A stretch of 22,022 bases of DNA. It comes from Pelagophyceae sp. CCMP2097 (taxonomy: Eukaryota > Sar > Pelagophyceae). The DNA lies in NCBI GenBank assembly GCA_026770575.1, contig MU657201.1, positions 214,578-236,599 on the forward strand, in the 5' to 3' direction. Numbering within the stretch: the stretch's first letter is position 1; each line of letters begins with the position of its first letter. A program made the translations under genes and the position numbers. Positions 11,448-21,239 of the stretch are shown here, piece after piece. The notes under the pieces are model-generated. The model did no database searches, was not told the origin of the DNA, and saw only the letters and a program-made list of their open reading frames with translations.

Positions 11448-12995
11448 ATGGCCGACGAGGTCAAGGAGGAGCGCGCTTTGCCGGGCGGCTGGAGCGCGGC
11501 CAAGGAGCCGCGCGCAGCCAAGAGCGCCGAGGGAGTGAGGAAAGAGGCACCGACCATTGGGAGCCTGCCGCCCAGTAAGACGCATGAGAACGTGTGGGAT
11601 CATCTCGACGACTGGACAACCGTCGGAGACGACGCGATCCGTACCAACGCGGCGCCCAGAATTCGGAATCGGACGAGCGGAGGACGCGGGGGACGCGGGG
11701 CCTTCTGGCGGTCCTGCGGTGGTCCTTCTGGCGGCCCTTCTGGCGGTCCTTGGCGGTCCCTCTGCGGTCCTCTGTGGGCCCGAGCGTCCTCCGCCGCTGG
11801 CGCACTCGTTGGTAGGCGACGCTGACGTCGGCAGCAGCAGCGGCCCCGCGAAGAGCGCGCTCAAGCAGCGCAAGCCCACTTCGTCGTCCGCAAAGGCATC
11901 CAAGCAACGCGAACGGCCCGACGACGACGGGCTGCCCGAGGACATGCTTGAAGAGCGGCTCATAGGCGCGTCAGGAAGTCTTTCCAAACCCGTTGCTTGT
12001 CTTTCCATCGCTGACTGGCTGATTGTCTTTCCAAGCCCGACGCTTGCCATTTAGGCTGCTCGGCAGTAATCTTCGGCCTCCTGCTCTGGGGCTTGCCAAC
12101 ACTCTGGTGGCTCGCGGAACCGCAGCACGCCCTCTCGCGCTTCGGCGCCGCGCCGGCGAGAAGCCAGTACCTGGAGTTTCTCCGTGCGTTCGGGGATGCC
12201 GTCGACGGCGCTTCAGCGGCCTCAAACGCTTCTAGGCCCGCTCCCCGAGGCCGTCACCGCGGACCGCTTTCTCGAGTGGGAGTGCTCCGCCGCGCTTAGT
12301 ATTGCCTCCGCGGGAAGGAACGTGAGCGCCTATTTACATGATGATACCGTACTCGACCGGAATCTCCTGCCACAACATGATCCCCTCCCGCGAATAGGTG
12401 AGCATCGAGGTCTACCTCGACCAGAAACTCGTCCTCGGCGGCGACGCCGGCGCGCAGGTCCGCGGCGATGCGCAGGCGTGCGTCTATGGCGCATGTCTCC
12501 GACGCCGTTTTAGGTCATGCCCCAACTGACGCAGACGTCCCGGCGCAGCGGCGCAAAGGTCGAACCCATTCGCATCACCTTCGACCTCGGCGACGTCGGC
12601 TTCGGCTTCCACAACGCCACCGTAAGGCAATTTGTCTCAGGTCGTCGGGATGCGATTCGTGCGCCGTACCGTGTTCGCGTTTGCGCCGGACAAACGAATA
12701 GGTCGCCATGCGCTCCACCGACGGCGCCTTCGACGCCCAGCTCAACACGACGCTCTTCCTCTTCGGCGCGCCCGAGCAAACCCAGCTCGACGGCGACGGC
12801 ACGGACGGCGGCGCGGACCGACGCTTCGAGCAACTCGAGCCGCGCGAGACCGCCGGCCGCGAGCTGCCCTTGGAGCCGCCCGCCGGGGAGCCGCTCGAGG
12901 GGCGCTCTCCGCCGCCGCGCGACGGCGCCGCGCGGCCGCCACCACGCGTGGAGCAAGGTTCCCCGCAACCGCCAAAATTCTCGACGCACGCCTAG
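11448..12995 (+). CDS. Unrecognised single-pass (type II) membrane protein with luminal domain
   Basis: Seven exons with consistent phases: 11448-11640, 11816-11977, 12055-12183, 12236-12321, 12398-12457, 12514-12621, 12702-12995 (343 aa). The first 118 residues are charged and lack a signal peptide. One hydrophobic segment, VIFGLLLWGLPTLWWLA (about 120-137), follows. The remaining 205 residues contain alternating hydrophobic stretches typical of beta strands (VSIEVYLDQKLVLGG, IRITFDLGDVGFGF, NTTLFLFGA) and three N-glycosylation sequons (NVS, NAT, NTT), consistent with a luminal or external domain. The end is Pro/Glu-rich. GLPxLWW just after the membrane segment recalls PIG-S of the GPI transamidase (GLPLWWKTT), but I could not match the rest, so I give no function. 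Intron 1 holds GGCGGTCCT repeats. Confidence 0.7.
11700..11772 (+). repeat. Intronic GGCGGTCCTTCT repeats
   Basis: Six or so imperfect copies of TGGCGGTCCTTC/TGCGGTCC lie inside intron 1 (11641-11815) of the membrane-protein gene. If left unspliced they would read as a Gly/Ser/Pro run ending in a stop at 11823. Confidence 0.6.
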
Positions 12996-13407
12996 GGCGA
13001 CTCCGCCGAGGCTCCGACCAGCCCAAGGAGCATGACGAGAGCGTGCACTAAGGAACCCGTCCACCCTTGGCCACGGTTCGAAACGACGGGACGTGCACTT
13101 CAATGCACGTGCATGCACGCCGAAGCTCAGACCTTCGCCAAACAGAGACCGCACAGATGCACCGTGAATTCACCGTGACCAATCGCACCTTGAAGGGGCG
13201 CGGCTTCGTCCGGCGCTACGCTTCGCGCGCCGGTGACCTCGGGAGCCCTCCACCCGGTGAGCTAGACGGCGGTCCTTGAGAGATCGACGACGCTCTCGAA
13301 CACTTCTCCTGACCCCCATGGGAATTGTACCTTCGAATTACCCAGTGGCAACATAGGCATCAAGCGACCCAAGGAGCAGCTCGAGGTGACACGGCATCCT
13401 CGACAAA
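12996..13407. other. Intergenic region with GTGCA inverted repeats
   Basis: There is no gene in these 412 bp. ACGTGCA-CTTCAA-TGCACGT (13091-13110) is a perfect 7-bp inverted repeat followed at once by GCATGCAC, so CACGTG and TGCA cores cluster over 30 bp; this could be a factor-binding site upstream of the MYND gene. The last 50 bp (GGCATCAAGCGACC up to the ATG) resemble the DNA before the second MYND copy. Confidence 0.45.
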
Positions 13408-14457
13408 ATGGGCGACACGCCGCCGGCCGCCGTGCGCAAGCCGTGCTGCGTCTGCGACGCGCCGGAAGGCAAGCAGTGCACCAAGTGCAAATCGCGCCAC
13501 TACTGCTCGAAAAAGTGCCAGCTCGTCGACTGGAACGAGGGCGGGCACAAGGCGCAGTGCAAGCAGCTCGCCATCAAATTCCAGGACCGCCTCCTCGACG
13601 AGCTGATGCCGCCGAAGAAGGTCAAGGAGGAGACGGCCATCGTCGAGGACGTCGCGCCGGTAGCTGGTTTAAAGGCGGCGGCGCGCTTATCGGCTGTTGG
13701 AGGGACGGCAGTCGTCAAGGCCAGTGCCCCGAACGACGATGCGCCGGACTGGCGCGGCACGTGCGCCATCTGCCTGGATGTGCTGCCGGTCGAAGCTCAC
13801 CTGCAAAGATTCTACGACTGCTGCTGCAAGAGGCTTTGCATGGAATGCTGCCTTAAGTGCAAGCAGTACGACGACCGATGCCCGCTCTGCCGAGGGCCAG
13901 GTCCCAAGTCGCATGCCGAGAGGGTGCGCCGGCTGCAGACGCACTCGGACAAGGGCATTGCCGAGGCACAGTTGATGCTTGGAAGCGCATATTGCAACGG
14001 TGAGATGGGCCTCAAACAGAGCTGCAAGCGAGGGTTCCAGCTGTACGAGCTCGCGGCGGCGCAAGGACACGCAATCGCTCAGTTTGCATTGGGAGATTGT
14101 TATGATCGTGGGGAAGGCGTGAAGATCAACTCAAAGACGGCCGCGCAGTGGCATCGACGTGCAGCCGACCAAGGCTATCATAACGCTCAAGAAAACCTCG
14201 GCCTCAAGTTTTTTAAGGGCGAGGGCGTGGTGCAGTCGTACGAGGAAGCCGTGCGGTGGATCGGGCTCGCAGCAGCGCAGGGTAACACAAACGCGCTCTA
14301 CAACCTCGGCGCGTGTTATGAAAACGGCCACGGCGTGCCGCAGGACTACGCCGAGGCGCTGCGCTGCTTCAAGCGCGCGGCGGCCAGGGGGCACGCCGGC
14401 GCGGCGGCGGCGGTCGCCGAGGCCGAGGCGCGGCTGCCCGCCAATCGACCGAGGTGA
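13408..14457 (+). CDS. MYND zinc finger, RING-like and Sel1-repeat protein (copy 1, intact)
   Basis: A single exon of 349 aa. A MYND finger at residues 12-52 shows CCVCDAPEGKQCTKCKSRHY, CSKKC and the HKAQC end. A RING-like Cys-rich finger at about 120-160 begins CAICLD, has a CCCKRLC core and closes CPLCR. Four Sel1-type repeats (about 186-335) follow, e.g. AIAQFALGDCYDRGEGV and TNALYNLGACYENGHGVPQD, forming an alpha-alpha solenoid. MYND and Sel1 modules mediate protein-protein contacts, and the RING-like finger suggests ubiquitin ligase activity, though the His position is unusual. The family is abundant in stramenopile algae with unknown substrates. The stop lies in the first unit of a 26-bp tandem repeat. 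A diverged copy is at 17416. Confidence 0.88.
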   Translation: MGDTPPAAVRKPCCVCDAPEGKQCTKCKSRHYCSKKCQLVDWNEGGHKAQCKQLAIKFQDRLLDELMPPKKVKEETAIVEDVAPVAGLKAAARLSAVGGTAVVKASAPNDDAPDWRGTCAICLDVLPVEAHLQRFYDCCCKRLCMECCLKCKQYDDRCPLCRGPGPKSHAERVRRLQTHSDKGIAEAQLMLGSAYCNGEMGLKQSCKRGFQLYELAAAQGHAIAQFALGDCYDRGEGVKINSKTAAQWHRRAADQGYHNAQENLGLKFFKGEGVVQSYEEAVRWIGLAAAQGNTNALYNLGACYENGHGVPQDYAEALRCFKRAAARGHAGAAAAVAEAEARLPANRPR

Positions 14458-14520
14458 TCTCCTCCACGAATGGACCGAGGTGATCTCCTCCGCCAACCGA
14501 CCGAGGTGATCTCCTCGTCG
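14443..14520 (+). repeat. Three 26-bp tandem repeats over the MYND stop codon
   Basis: Units 14443-14468, 14469-14494 and 14495-14520 share CGACCGAGGTGATCTCCTC. The first contains the TGA stop of the MYND gene (14455-14457); in the others the matching TGA lies at 26-bp steps, hence in different frames. Confidence 0.85.
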
Positions 14521-14528
14521 ATGAAACT

Positions 14529-14540
14529 CTTTAATTAAAG
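14529..14540. terminator. Palindrome CTTTAATTAAAG between convergent genes
   Basis: A perfect 12-bp AT palindrome in otherwise GC-rich DNA, in the 313-bp gap between the converging MYND and JmjC genes. It contains ATTAAA on both strands, a plausible shared polyadenylation signal. Function is inferred from position only. Confidence 0.35.
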
Positions 14541-14770
14541 ACCAGCTGCTCCCAATGAGTACTCGACGTCGCGGCGTGCGCCCGCGCCTCGCGCTCCTGA
14601 CCACCGCAGTACTTTGGAGCTGCCAGGAGCAGGATCGACGTCTTCAAAGAAGGCCCCTCGCTTGCAACGCGAGGGTCGAGATCCGTGGAGCGCGGCACGT
14701 GCGCGAGGCCCGCCCCGCCCCGAAGAAAGAGGCCGCGGCCGGTCAGGCGTTTCAGGGCACGTTGAAGGAG

Positions 14771-15765
14771 TTAGTGCAGCCCCGCTGGTGCATGGTACCA
14801 CGACGCGGCGGCGGAAAAGCCGAGACCTTCGTCGGGCTGCGACTCGACGGCGTGCCACCAGCCCGCGGGGACGCGTATGACGTCGCCCGCGTGCAGCGAG
14901 ATTGTGCGGCGCTGGATGCCGTTTCGGAGCTGGTGCGTTAAAGAGTCGCCGCCTTTGCCGTCGGCTGCAGAGACGCTGCCCGGCGATCGTTCGAGCCAGT
15001 ACGAATGGTCCGGGTGGACCAGTGTCCACGTGCGCGCGCCGGCGAGGCAACAGTAGACCTATCCGACTCGGATCCTTGCAACCTTTGGAGGCGGTGCAGT
15101 CGAGACTGACGTTGTCAAACGCGTCGGGGGAAAAAGACGCACGTTGTCAAACGCGTCGCGGTGCAGCTGCGTCTTCGCGGCGCCACCGCGAGAGACGAAG
15201 AGCTGCCTTCGCAGCGGCGCTGCGAGCGCTTCGGGCGCCGCGCCGAGCGATTCGGGCGCCGTGCCGAGCGCTTTGGGCGGCGTGAGTGGCAGGCCGAGGC
15301 CGTTTTGCCATTCCGCGTCGTCGAGGTCGTCGACAACGCAGTACCTACGCAAGCCCTTTCGTCCTCGAGGGTCGTGAGGACGCCTGCAGCAGAAGGCAAG
15401 AGCTCCACGGCACCTCAGGAGCCGGTCGTCGAGCGGCGTCTCGGGGCTCGGCGCGCCGCCGCGCTGATCGCCGAGCGGACCGACGCCGAGCAGCGACCCA
15501 AGGCTCTCGTGGCGTGTACACAGCCTTGTAAGCAGCGCGCGCCTGCGAGGGTGCGGTCCGGCGCCGCCGATGGGCATCCGTCGACGCGGGTGCCCCGAGT
15601 GCATGTTTTGGACGCGGGCCCTCGCGGGTGCTTAGTCCCATCTAAATAAAAGAGTCCTTCGCAGTCTTTCGCTGCCGCGAACACGGTCACGTCCCGCGTC
15701 GAAAACAGCGCGTCGGCGTCGGCGGCGCGAGCGGCAAGTACTGTGCGGAGGAAGTCTTGAGACAT
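14771..15765 (-). CDS. JmjC/cupin-type Fe(II)/2-oxoglutarate dioxygenase module
   Basis: The clear part is exons 15344-15143 and 15058-14771 (84-bp intron, phases agree). They encode LFVSRGGAAKTQLHRDAFDN, with the HxD iron ligands, then a strand GARTWTLVHP and GDVIRVPAGWWHAVES, with the distal histidine and the GD...P.GWWH block typical of cupin_8/JmjC proteins (KDM8, HSPBAP1, JMJD families). Such enzymes hydroxylate or demethylate proteins or RNA; the substrate is unknown. Upstream coding continues from an ATG at 15765 (MSQDFLRTVLAARAADADAL), but the junction between about 15430 and 15345 is unresolved. That upstream frame is open without a stop back into the phytanoyl-hydroxylase-like exons, so 15765 may be an internal methionine of a fusion. 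The intron donor is duplicated. Confidence 0.75.
15109..15158 (-). repeat. Duplicated exon end / 5' splice site
   Basis: ACGTTGTCAAACGCGTCG occurs at 15109-15126 and 15141-15158 (32-bp period). On the coding strand both copies end GACAAC|GT. The upstream copy gives the donor GTGCGT that preserves the JmjC frame; use of the second would add 32 nt and shift frame. Confidence 0.8.
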
Positions 15766-15879
15766 TTGAAGAGCGGCGCCCGTAGTGTGCCGGACGTGCG
15801 CCTCGAAGATCGTGGCGGCGATGCGTTGCAAAGTGCAGTCGTAGACCGCGGCGGGCGATGCGCACGCCTTCAATGGCGA

Positions 15880-17026
15880 TGCCTCAGCGAGGCAGGGTAC
15901 GGCCATCCACAGCGGCAGTCCCTGCCAGAGGATGGCATTCTTCGAAAACTGCCTACGACAGCAACCGCATCGACGGCGGCACGCGCCGACGGCGTCGCAG
16001 AAAAGGCCGCGGGCGCGCCGGCTCTGGGCTCTGCAAAGACGCACGCGTAGTGAACCCTGCGCGCCGAAGCCGACGCGTTGCGAAACGACCGGTGCCACAC
16101 GGCGCCTAGCGCACCGTCGCCGCGCACCGAACGCCCCGGCCACCGCCCGGTCACAAGCGCCCGGTTACAAGACAAACGATCAAAAGGCAAACGATCAAAA
16201 GACAACCAATCACAAGATGCCACACGCACGGTCGAACACGACGACGTCGCCGCGCTTGGCCAAAACCGTGCGGTCGCCGCCGTCGAGCGAACGGACTTGC
16301 AGCGTGCCGTTTGCTTCGCAGACGTCGTCCAACGGCGCCCACGTCGAGACAAACGCGTAGCGGTCGTCCGCTTCCGCACCGCCGACAAAGGCCAGCTGCT
16401 TGGCGTCGTCGCGGTGCCAGTCGAACTCCGTCCCGGGTGCGCCGGGTTCCTTGACGACGTAAATCTCAGACAGCAAACGCCTAAGGTTCGAAGGTCAAAG
16501 GGCGTCACACACGCAGCAAGAGACCCGTCGTATCATCACATCATCCGATTCCGACGCCGCGGTTTTGGGACGGTGTTTCGCCGTCGGCCGCAGCGCCGCC
16601 GAGCGCGCTTTGGGCGGCGGCGGCGAGTTTCTTGAGGACGACGAGCTCCGCCAACCATCCTTGCTGCGTCTCCGCCTCGCACCGCAGCACCGCGCGGCGC
16701 AGCGTGCGGTACGCCCAGGCTTCGGATCGCGCGGGCGAGTCGCGGCCGACGCCCGCGCGGCCGAAGGCGTCGAGATTGTTTGCCTCATTTTTGTACGCCC
16801 GTCTCGCTCGGTCGCACTCTTCCGAAAGCACGTCGACCTCGCACGCGGCCAGGTAGCCGCGCAAGACGACGTAGCCCTCGACGCCGAACGCGGCTGCGTC
16901 GCAGTTCAACGCCGGCGAAGCGGGGAAGGCGGCGGCGCCGCCGGCCACTTCGTCGTCGCCGTCCTCGCCCACAACGCCGTCCTCGCTTTCTACATTCGCC
17001 CGAGGCCGCTTCAGAGGCGGAACCAT
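15880..17026 (-). CDS. Phytanoyl-CoA-hydroxylase-like (PhyH) Fe(II)/2OG dioxygenase module
   Basis: Exons 17026-16572, 16480-16230, 16105-16045, and a fourth starting at 15952; phases agree. The N-terminal third has FGVEGYVVLRGYLAACEVDV, the usual opening of PhyH proteins. Exon 2 carries TEFDWHRDDA (HxD iron ligands), WAPLDDVCEANGTLQV and GDVVVFDR. Exon 3 joins it as RAVWHRSFRNAS (distal His) and SARRVHYA (arginine for 2-oxoglutarate). Exon 4 continues QFSKNAILWQGLPLWMAVP, a common PhyH ending. All expected cofactor residues are present, so it should be active; the substrate (lipid, small molecule or protein) cannot be told. No organelle signal is obvious. Its start is head-to-head with MYND copy 2. 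No stop codon closes exon 4 before the JmjC region, so the end given here is the end of recognisable homology, not a stop. Confidence 0.8.
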
Positions 17027-17415
17027 CGCCCCGCGCGGCCGGCGCCAGCGCCGGGCGGCCGCGGCCAGAGAGCGCGAAGCGCTTTGGCGCCGCTTCGGCC
17101 CTTGGGGTTGTCCGGGAAGGCCCCTCGCGCCCGGGGGAGGTCCCGAGGGCTCGGCCAAAACTCGACTTGGCTCGGCCGGAATTCCGCAACCGCACCGAGG
17201 TCGTCGACCGCACTCAGCGACGCAGTGATCGCACGGGCACGCGATCGGACTCCGGCGCTCGCCGCGCCGGTGCCGCCGAGGCCCCGCCGGCGCCCGCCCC
17301 GCCGCGGGCCGGCCGACGCTCCGTTGGGTGTGGACTCGTCTTCGAATCTCGACTCGGGCCGAGTGCGCACGAGGCATCAAACGACCAGCCGACCGGCGAG
17401 GCCACCCGCTCCAAA
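17027..17415. promoter_or_regulatory. Divergent promoter region between PhyH-like gene and MYND copy 2
   Basis: 389 bp between opposing start codons, GC-rich and purine/pyrimidine-mixed, with no recognisable core element. The last 50 bp (GGCATCAAACGACC up to CCAAAATGGGC) are related to the sequence before MYND copy 1 and were probably duplicated with the gene. Confidence 0.45.
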
Positions 17416-18534
17416 ATGGGCAACGCGCCTCCGGCCGCCGCCCACGCCTGCTGCGTCTGCGGCGAGCCGAGCGGCCAGCACTGCACCGAGTGCAAGTCGC
17501 GCCACTACTGCGGCAAGACGTGCCAGCGCAAGGACTGGCGCGAGCGCGGGCACAAGGAGCAGTGCAAGCAGCTCGCCACCGCGTTCCAGGACCGCATGCT
17601 CGAAGCGCTCATGCCAGAGAAGCTGCAGATTACGGAGGAGCCCGTCATCGTCGTCACGCCGGCAGCTGGTTTAAAGGCGACGCTGCGCCGAGCGGCGGCG
17701 GCGGTCAAGGCCAGCGCGGTGAACGACGACACGCATGCCTGGCCCGGCATGTGTGCAATTTGCCTGGACCTACTGCCATTCCAATTTGACCAGCAAACAT
17801 TCTACTCTTGCTGCTGCAAGACGATTTGCACGGAATGCCACGATAAGTGCCTGCAGCACGACGAGCGCTGCCCGCTCTGCCGAACGTCGGCCCGCAGGTC
17901 GGAGGCCGAGTGGGTGCGCCGGATGCAGAAGCACGCGGACAAGGGCAACTTCGACGCGCAGGTGCACCTCGGAGACACGTACCGTGACGGCGACATGGGC
18001 CTCAAGAAGAGCTTGAAGCGGGCGTTCCAGCTGTACCAGCTCGCGGCGGCGCAAGGGCATGCAGAAGCGCAGTTTGCGGTTGGACGCTGTTTTCAGCAAG
18101 GCTGCGGCGTGAAGATCGACCACAAGACCGCCGAGCAGTGATACCGGCGCGCAGCCAAGCAAGGCTATCCATTCGCACAGTACAGCCTCGGCTTGATCTT
18201 CTACAACGGCAAGGGCGTGGCCCAGTCGTACGACAAAGCCGTCAAGTGGTACCGCCTCGCCGCGGCGCAGGGCCTGCCGGACGCGCTCTACAACCTCGGC
18301 ATGTGTTATGAATACGGCGAAGGCGTGCCGGAGGACGACCACGAGGCGCTGCGGCTCTACTAGCGCGCCGCGGCTAAGGGGGACGCCGACGCCGCGCGGG
18401 TCGTCAAACTGCTTTCAGAGCGAATCTCGCGGCAACCGGACGGACGCAGAGAAGCCGACGCCTACGCCACGGTCGGGCTCGTCGTCGTGGCCCTCGTCTT
18501 CGCAGTCTGCATGGCCATGCGCAGGTCTGGGTAA
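17416..18534 (+). pseudogene. MYND, RING-like and Sel1-repeat protein copy 2, interrupted by two stops
   Basis: The region aligns along its whole length with copy 1 in one frame: MYND (CCVCGEPSGQHCTECKSRHY), RING-like finger (CAICLDLLPFQFDQ to CPLCR) and Sel1 repeats. TGA at 18139-18141 replaces the Trp of copy 1's AAQWHRRAA, and TAG at 18361-18363 stands where copy 1 has Lys in CFKRAAA. The frame is otherwise open to TAA at 18532-18534 and, unlike copy 1, ends in a hydrophobic anchor TVGLVVVALVFAVCMAM. Truncation at the first stop would leave both fingers and about one and a half Sel1 repeats (241 aa), which could still be made. Intact frame between the stops suggests recent inactivation, readthrough, or sequence error. 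Confidence 0.75.
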
Positions 18535-18806
18535 TCTGCTCGTTTGTTTGGACCCGACAGGGCTTCTCGATGACGGGGATGCAGTGAGATACTGGCATGG
18601 ATCCGTCCTCTCGAGAGCCCCGGGCGGACTCGGAGCCGCACGGTTCATCGGCGTCCGTGTCTCGGAGGAGCCGCGCCGGCGCCCCCGGGCCTCTGTCGGC
18701 ACATTTCGGCGATTATACTTTTTCGGCGAGCATAATCCCTGCGTACTCCCTGCGTTGTTGACGTTCCCCGACGTCTCTCCCCTGCGCGCCGCGCCCCTCT
18801 GCGGCC

Positions 18807-21051
18807 ATGCTCTTCCGCGCTTTATTCATCGGCGGCGCTGCCGCGCTGGCGCCGACGCCGCGATTGTCGCGGCGCGACGCTCTCATCACGGGTAAGTGCC
18901 TGACGCTGCACCGATGACCGCCTCGCATCGGTGATGTCCGCCATGCACCACCGGGACGTGCCTGACGCACCGCCTCGTGTCGAGCGGACCCACCGGCGCG
19001 TCGCGGGGCGGCGAGCGCCGGCGACGACGGCGCCGCGGTCGCGCGGCCGACGGCGCGAGTGGCTTGGCGTCGCGGAGCGGCGACTTTTGTCGGATGCGAG
19101 ACGGTCGCGGCCTCGACGGCGGCCGCGCGGTCGCATGATTGTAGCAGGAACTTTTGTAGGCACGCTGGCCCCGTTCGTGGCGCCGCTCCTCGTCCCTACG
19201 CCGGCGTCGGCTGTCGTCTACCTCGACCCGGCGCGCTACGGCGACCAGGAGCTCAAGAACGCCGCCATCGCCAAGTGCCGCACGCGCGTCCGCGACGCCA
19301 TCGTGAGTCGCTGAAATTCGAAAAGGCCGCGCGGCGCCGCAGTGAACCGTCGCCTTTGCAGGTCCGCGACCCCAAGGTGGCGCCGCAGTTCTTTCTCCTC
19401 GCGCTTTTGGACGGGCGCGTTTTTGGTGTCGTTTGGGGACGCGTTGGTGGGAGACGCCCTCTCGGAAATACTCTAGGAAACCTATGGTCACTAGGCTCTC
19501 GTATAGCGAAAAGACCAAAAAGGGCGGCCCCGACGGCACGGTCGCGGCGTCGATCCAGCTGCCCGGCGAGCGCAACGCCGCGCTGCGCGGCGCGCTGGAA
19601 CTTTTGCAGGAATCGCAAAAGGCGCTCAAGCGCACGTCCGGGCCCGCGTCTGCTTCCGTCGTGCAAGGCCACTGTCTCGGGACGTTCCCTTTGGCCTACG
19701 GCGCCCTTCGTAGGAACGCTCTCACGCTGGCGGACCTCATCGCCTTGGCGGGCGCCGAGTCGGTGGCGGCGGTGGGCGGGCCCGAGATCAGCGTGCAGCT
19801 CGGTGAGCGTTTGCATGATCAAATGGCAAACCGATGATCAAAGGCGCTGCGAAAAACGTCTTTGAATATCAAAGGGCCAACCGATGAGCGCTGCAGAAAG
19901 AAAAACATCTTTGAATATTAAAGGGCCAACCGATGAGGATGGCGTCGTGGCCGGGGCGGCGAGCGTCGACTAGGCCGCACGGATTCGCCGAAGCTTTTGG
20001 AGGACCTCAAAGCGGTCAAGGCCGGTGGCGCCACTGCAGCGAAGGAGCGAGGCATCTCGCTGGCGTTCGACGTCGAAGCGCGGGACCCGAAGGCCATCTT
20101 GGCCGCGTTTAAGCGGTCTGGGTTTACCGAGCGCGAGGCCACCGTAAGTCCAAAGAGGCCACGTCGCACCCTCCATCAACCCCCGCGTCGAGAGGCCGCC
20201 GTCGCATGGGCGGCCGCGCGCGCCCCCGCCGACGCTTGCTCAGGTGCTCCTCGGCACGCTTGCCATCCTCGAGTCGGACGCCGTCGTGAACGCTTCGGTC
20301 GGCGAAAGAACGGACAAGGACACGGTCGGCAAAACCCGCGGCAAGATGGGTGCGTCTTCGCGGGGCTTGCGTGGGTGCAGGGCGTGCGTTGGTGCGCGGC
20401 GTCACGCGCAGGCTAGGCCGGACGACTGCGATCTTCCGGAGCAAGGAGCAAGCTTCGAAGCCTCTTATTGATCTCTACGACACGGCAGACGGCGACGAGG
20501 AGCCTGATATCGATAAATTTGATGGAGACCTCGATGAGTTTTACATCGCCGACGCGTTCGGCACGCGCAAGGAGGCGTACGGGAAGCGCGCGGCGACGGA
20601 CGTCGACAGCAAGAACTTTAACTTGTTGTTCCAGTCGCTCGACGAGAAATTCAAGGCGAATGCGGAGCCGGCCACGTGGTTGGAGGCGGTGCGTCTTTGC
20701 TGCGGCTTTTGGAGACCTTTGCTGCACCTGCTGGAGACTTGCCCGACGTCTCTTTGCTGTGCACCTTTCGGACCCCGTTGAGACAACCCACTTGCCCGCT
20801 TTGCAGGCCCTCCTGGGCGACGCCAACACGCGCATCTGGGTGGCGCGCTACGGCCAGGAGCGTCTGCTCTACCTCAAGGATCTTTCGAAGACGTTTTATC
20901 GCATCACCGAGGTTGGGGCCAGTTACACGGGTGCGTTGCTCTTCAGTCGTCACAACGGCCTCTTGTCAAAACACCCCTTTCCCACGCTCCCCGCGCAGGC
21001 GGCAAGTACGCCGCGCTGCTCGAGGGCCGCGCGCCCGCCAAGCTGGACTGA
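18807..21051 (+). CDS. Thylakoid-lumen heme-peroxidase-fold protein lacking heme residues (TL29-like)
   Basis: Ten exons: 18807-18891, 19145-19302, 19362-19414, 19495-19647, 19714-19802, 19974-20143, 20244-20349, 20417-20688, 20807-20930, 20999-21051 (420 aa, phases agree). The leader is a signal peptide (MLFRALFIGGAAALA), a short basic stretch, then SRRDALI plus a hydrophobic run ending PTPASA: a twin-arginine lumen signal. Mature blocks follow class I plant peroxidases: SYSEKTKKGGPDG, TLADLIALAGAESVAAVGGP, ARYGQERLLYLKDL and the final GGKYAALLEGRAPAK. The distal Arg-Trp-His of ascorbate peroxidase (VRLAWHSAGTF) is Leu-Leu-Leu here (FLLALLDGLSY), and the proximal His of the LSGGHT block is Leu (LLGTLA). 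The chloroplast protein TL29 is likewise a lumen peroxidase homologue without peroxidase function. The donor after exon 3 is GC, not GT. Confidence 0.85.
19817..19937 (+). repeat. Intronic tandem repeat, about 50 bp
   Basis: Within intron 5 of the peroxidase-like gene, units beginning CCGATGA at 19831, 19881 and 19930 share GCGCTGC, TCTTTGAATAT and AAAGGGCCAA. Two GATCAAA motifs (19817, 19836) precede or overlap the first unit. Confidence 0.7.
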
Positions 21052-21239
21052 GTCGCATCGTCTTAACCGAACCTCTTTCCGAGGACACTTTTATCCAAGA
21101 CGGGCGGCACCTGAGTGGGCCTCGCGCTCCCCTTTGCCGGACTGGGCGCTCTCGCTTCCCACCGGGCGTGGCGCTTCACGAGACGGCGGGGCGTCGCACC
21201 GGTCGGGGGCTCGACTCGTCAGTTGCTTACGCAGGCTGC

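Noticed and set aside
12510..13154. 214-codon minus-strand open frame
   Set aside because: It opposes exons 6-7 of the membrane-protein gene, whose splice phases all agree; the minus text is Arg/Leu-rich shadow.
16565..17674. 369-codon plus-strand open frame
   Set aside because: It lies opposite the PhyH exon 1 and over MYND copy 2 in another frame, and is low-complexity Arg/Ala/Ser.
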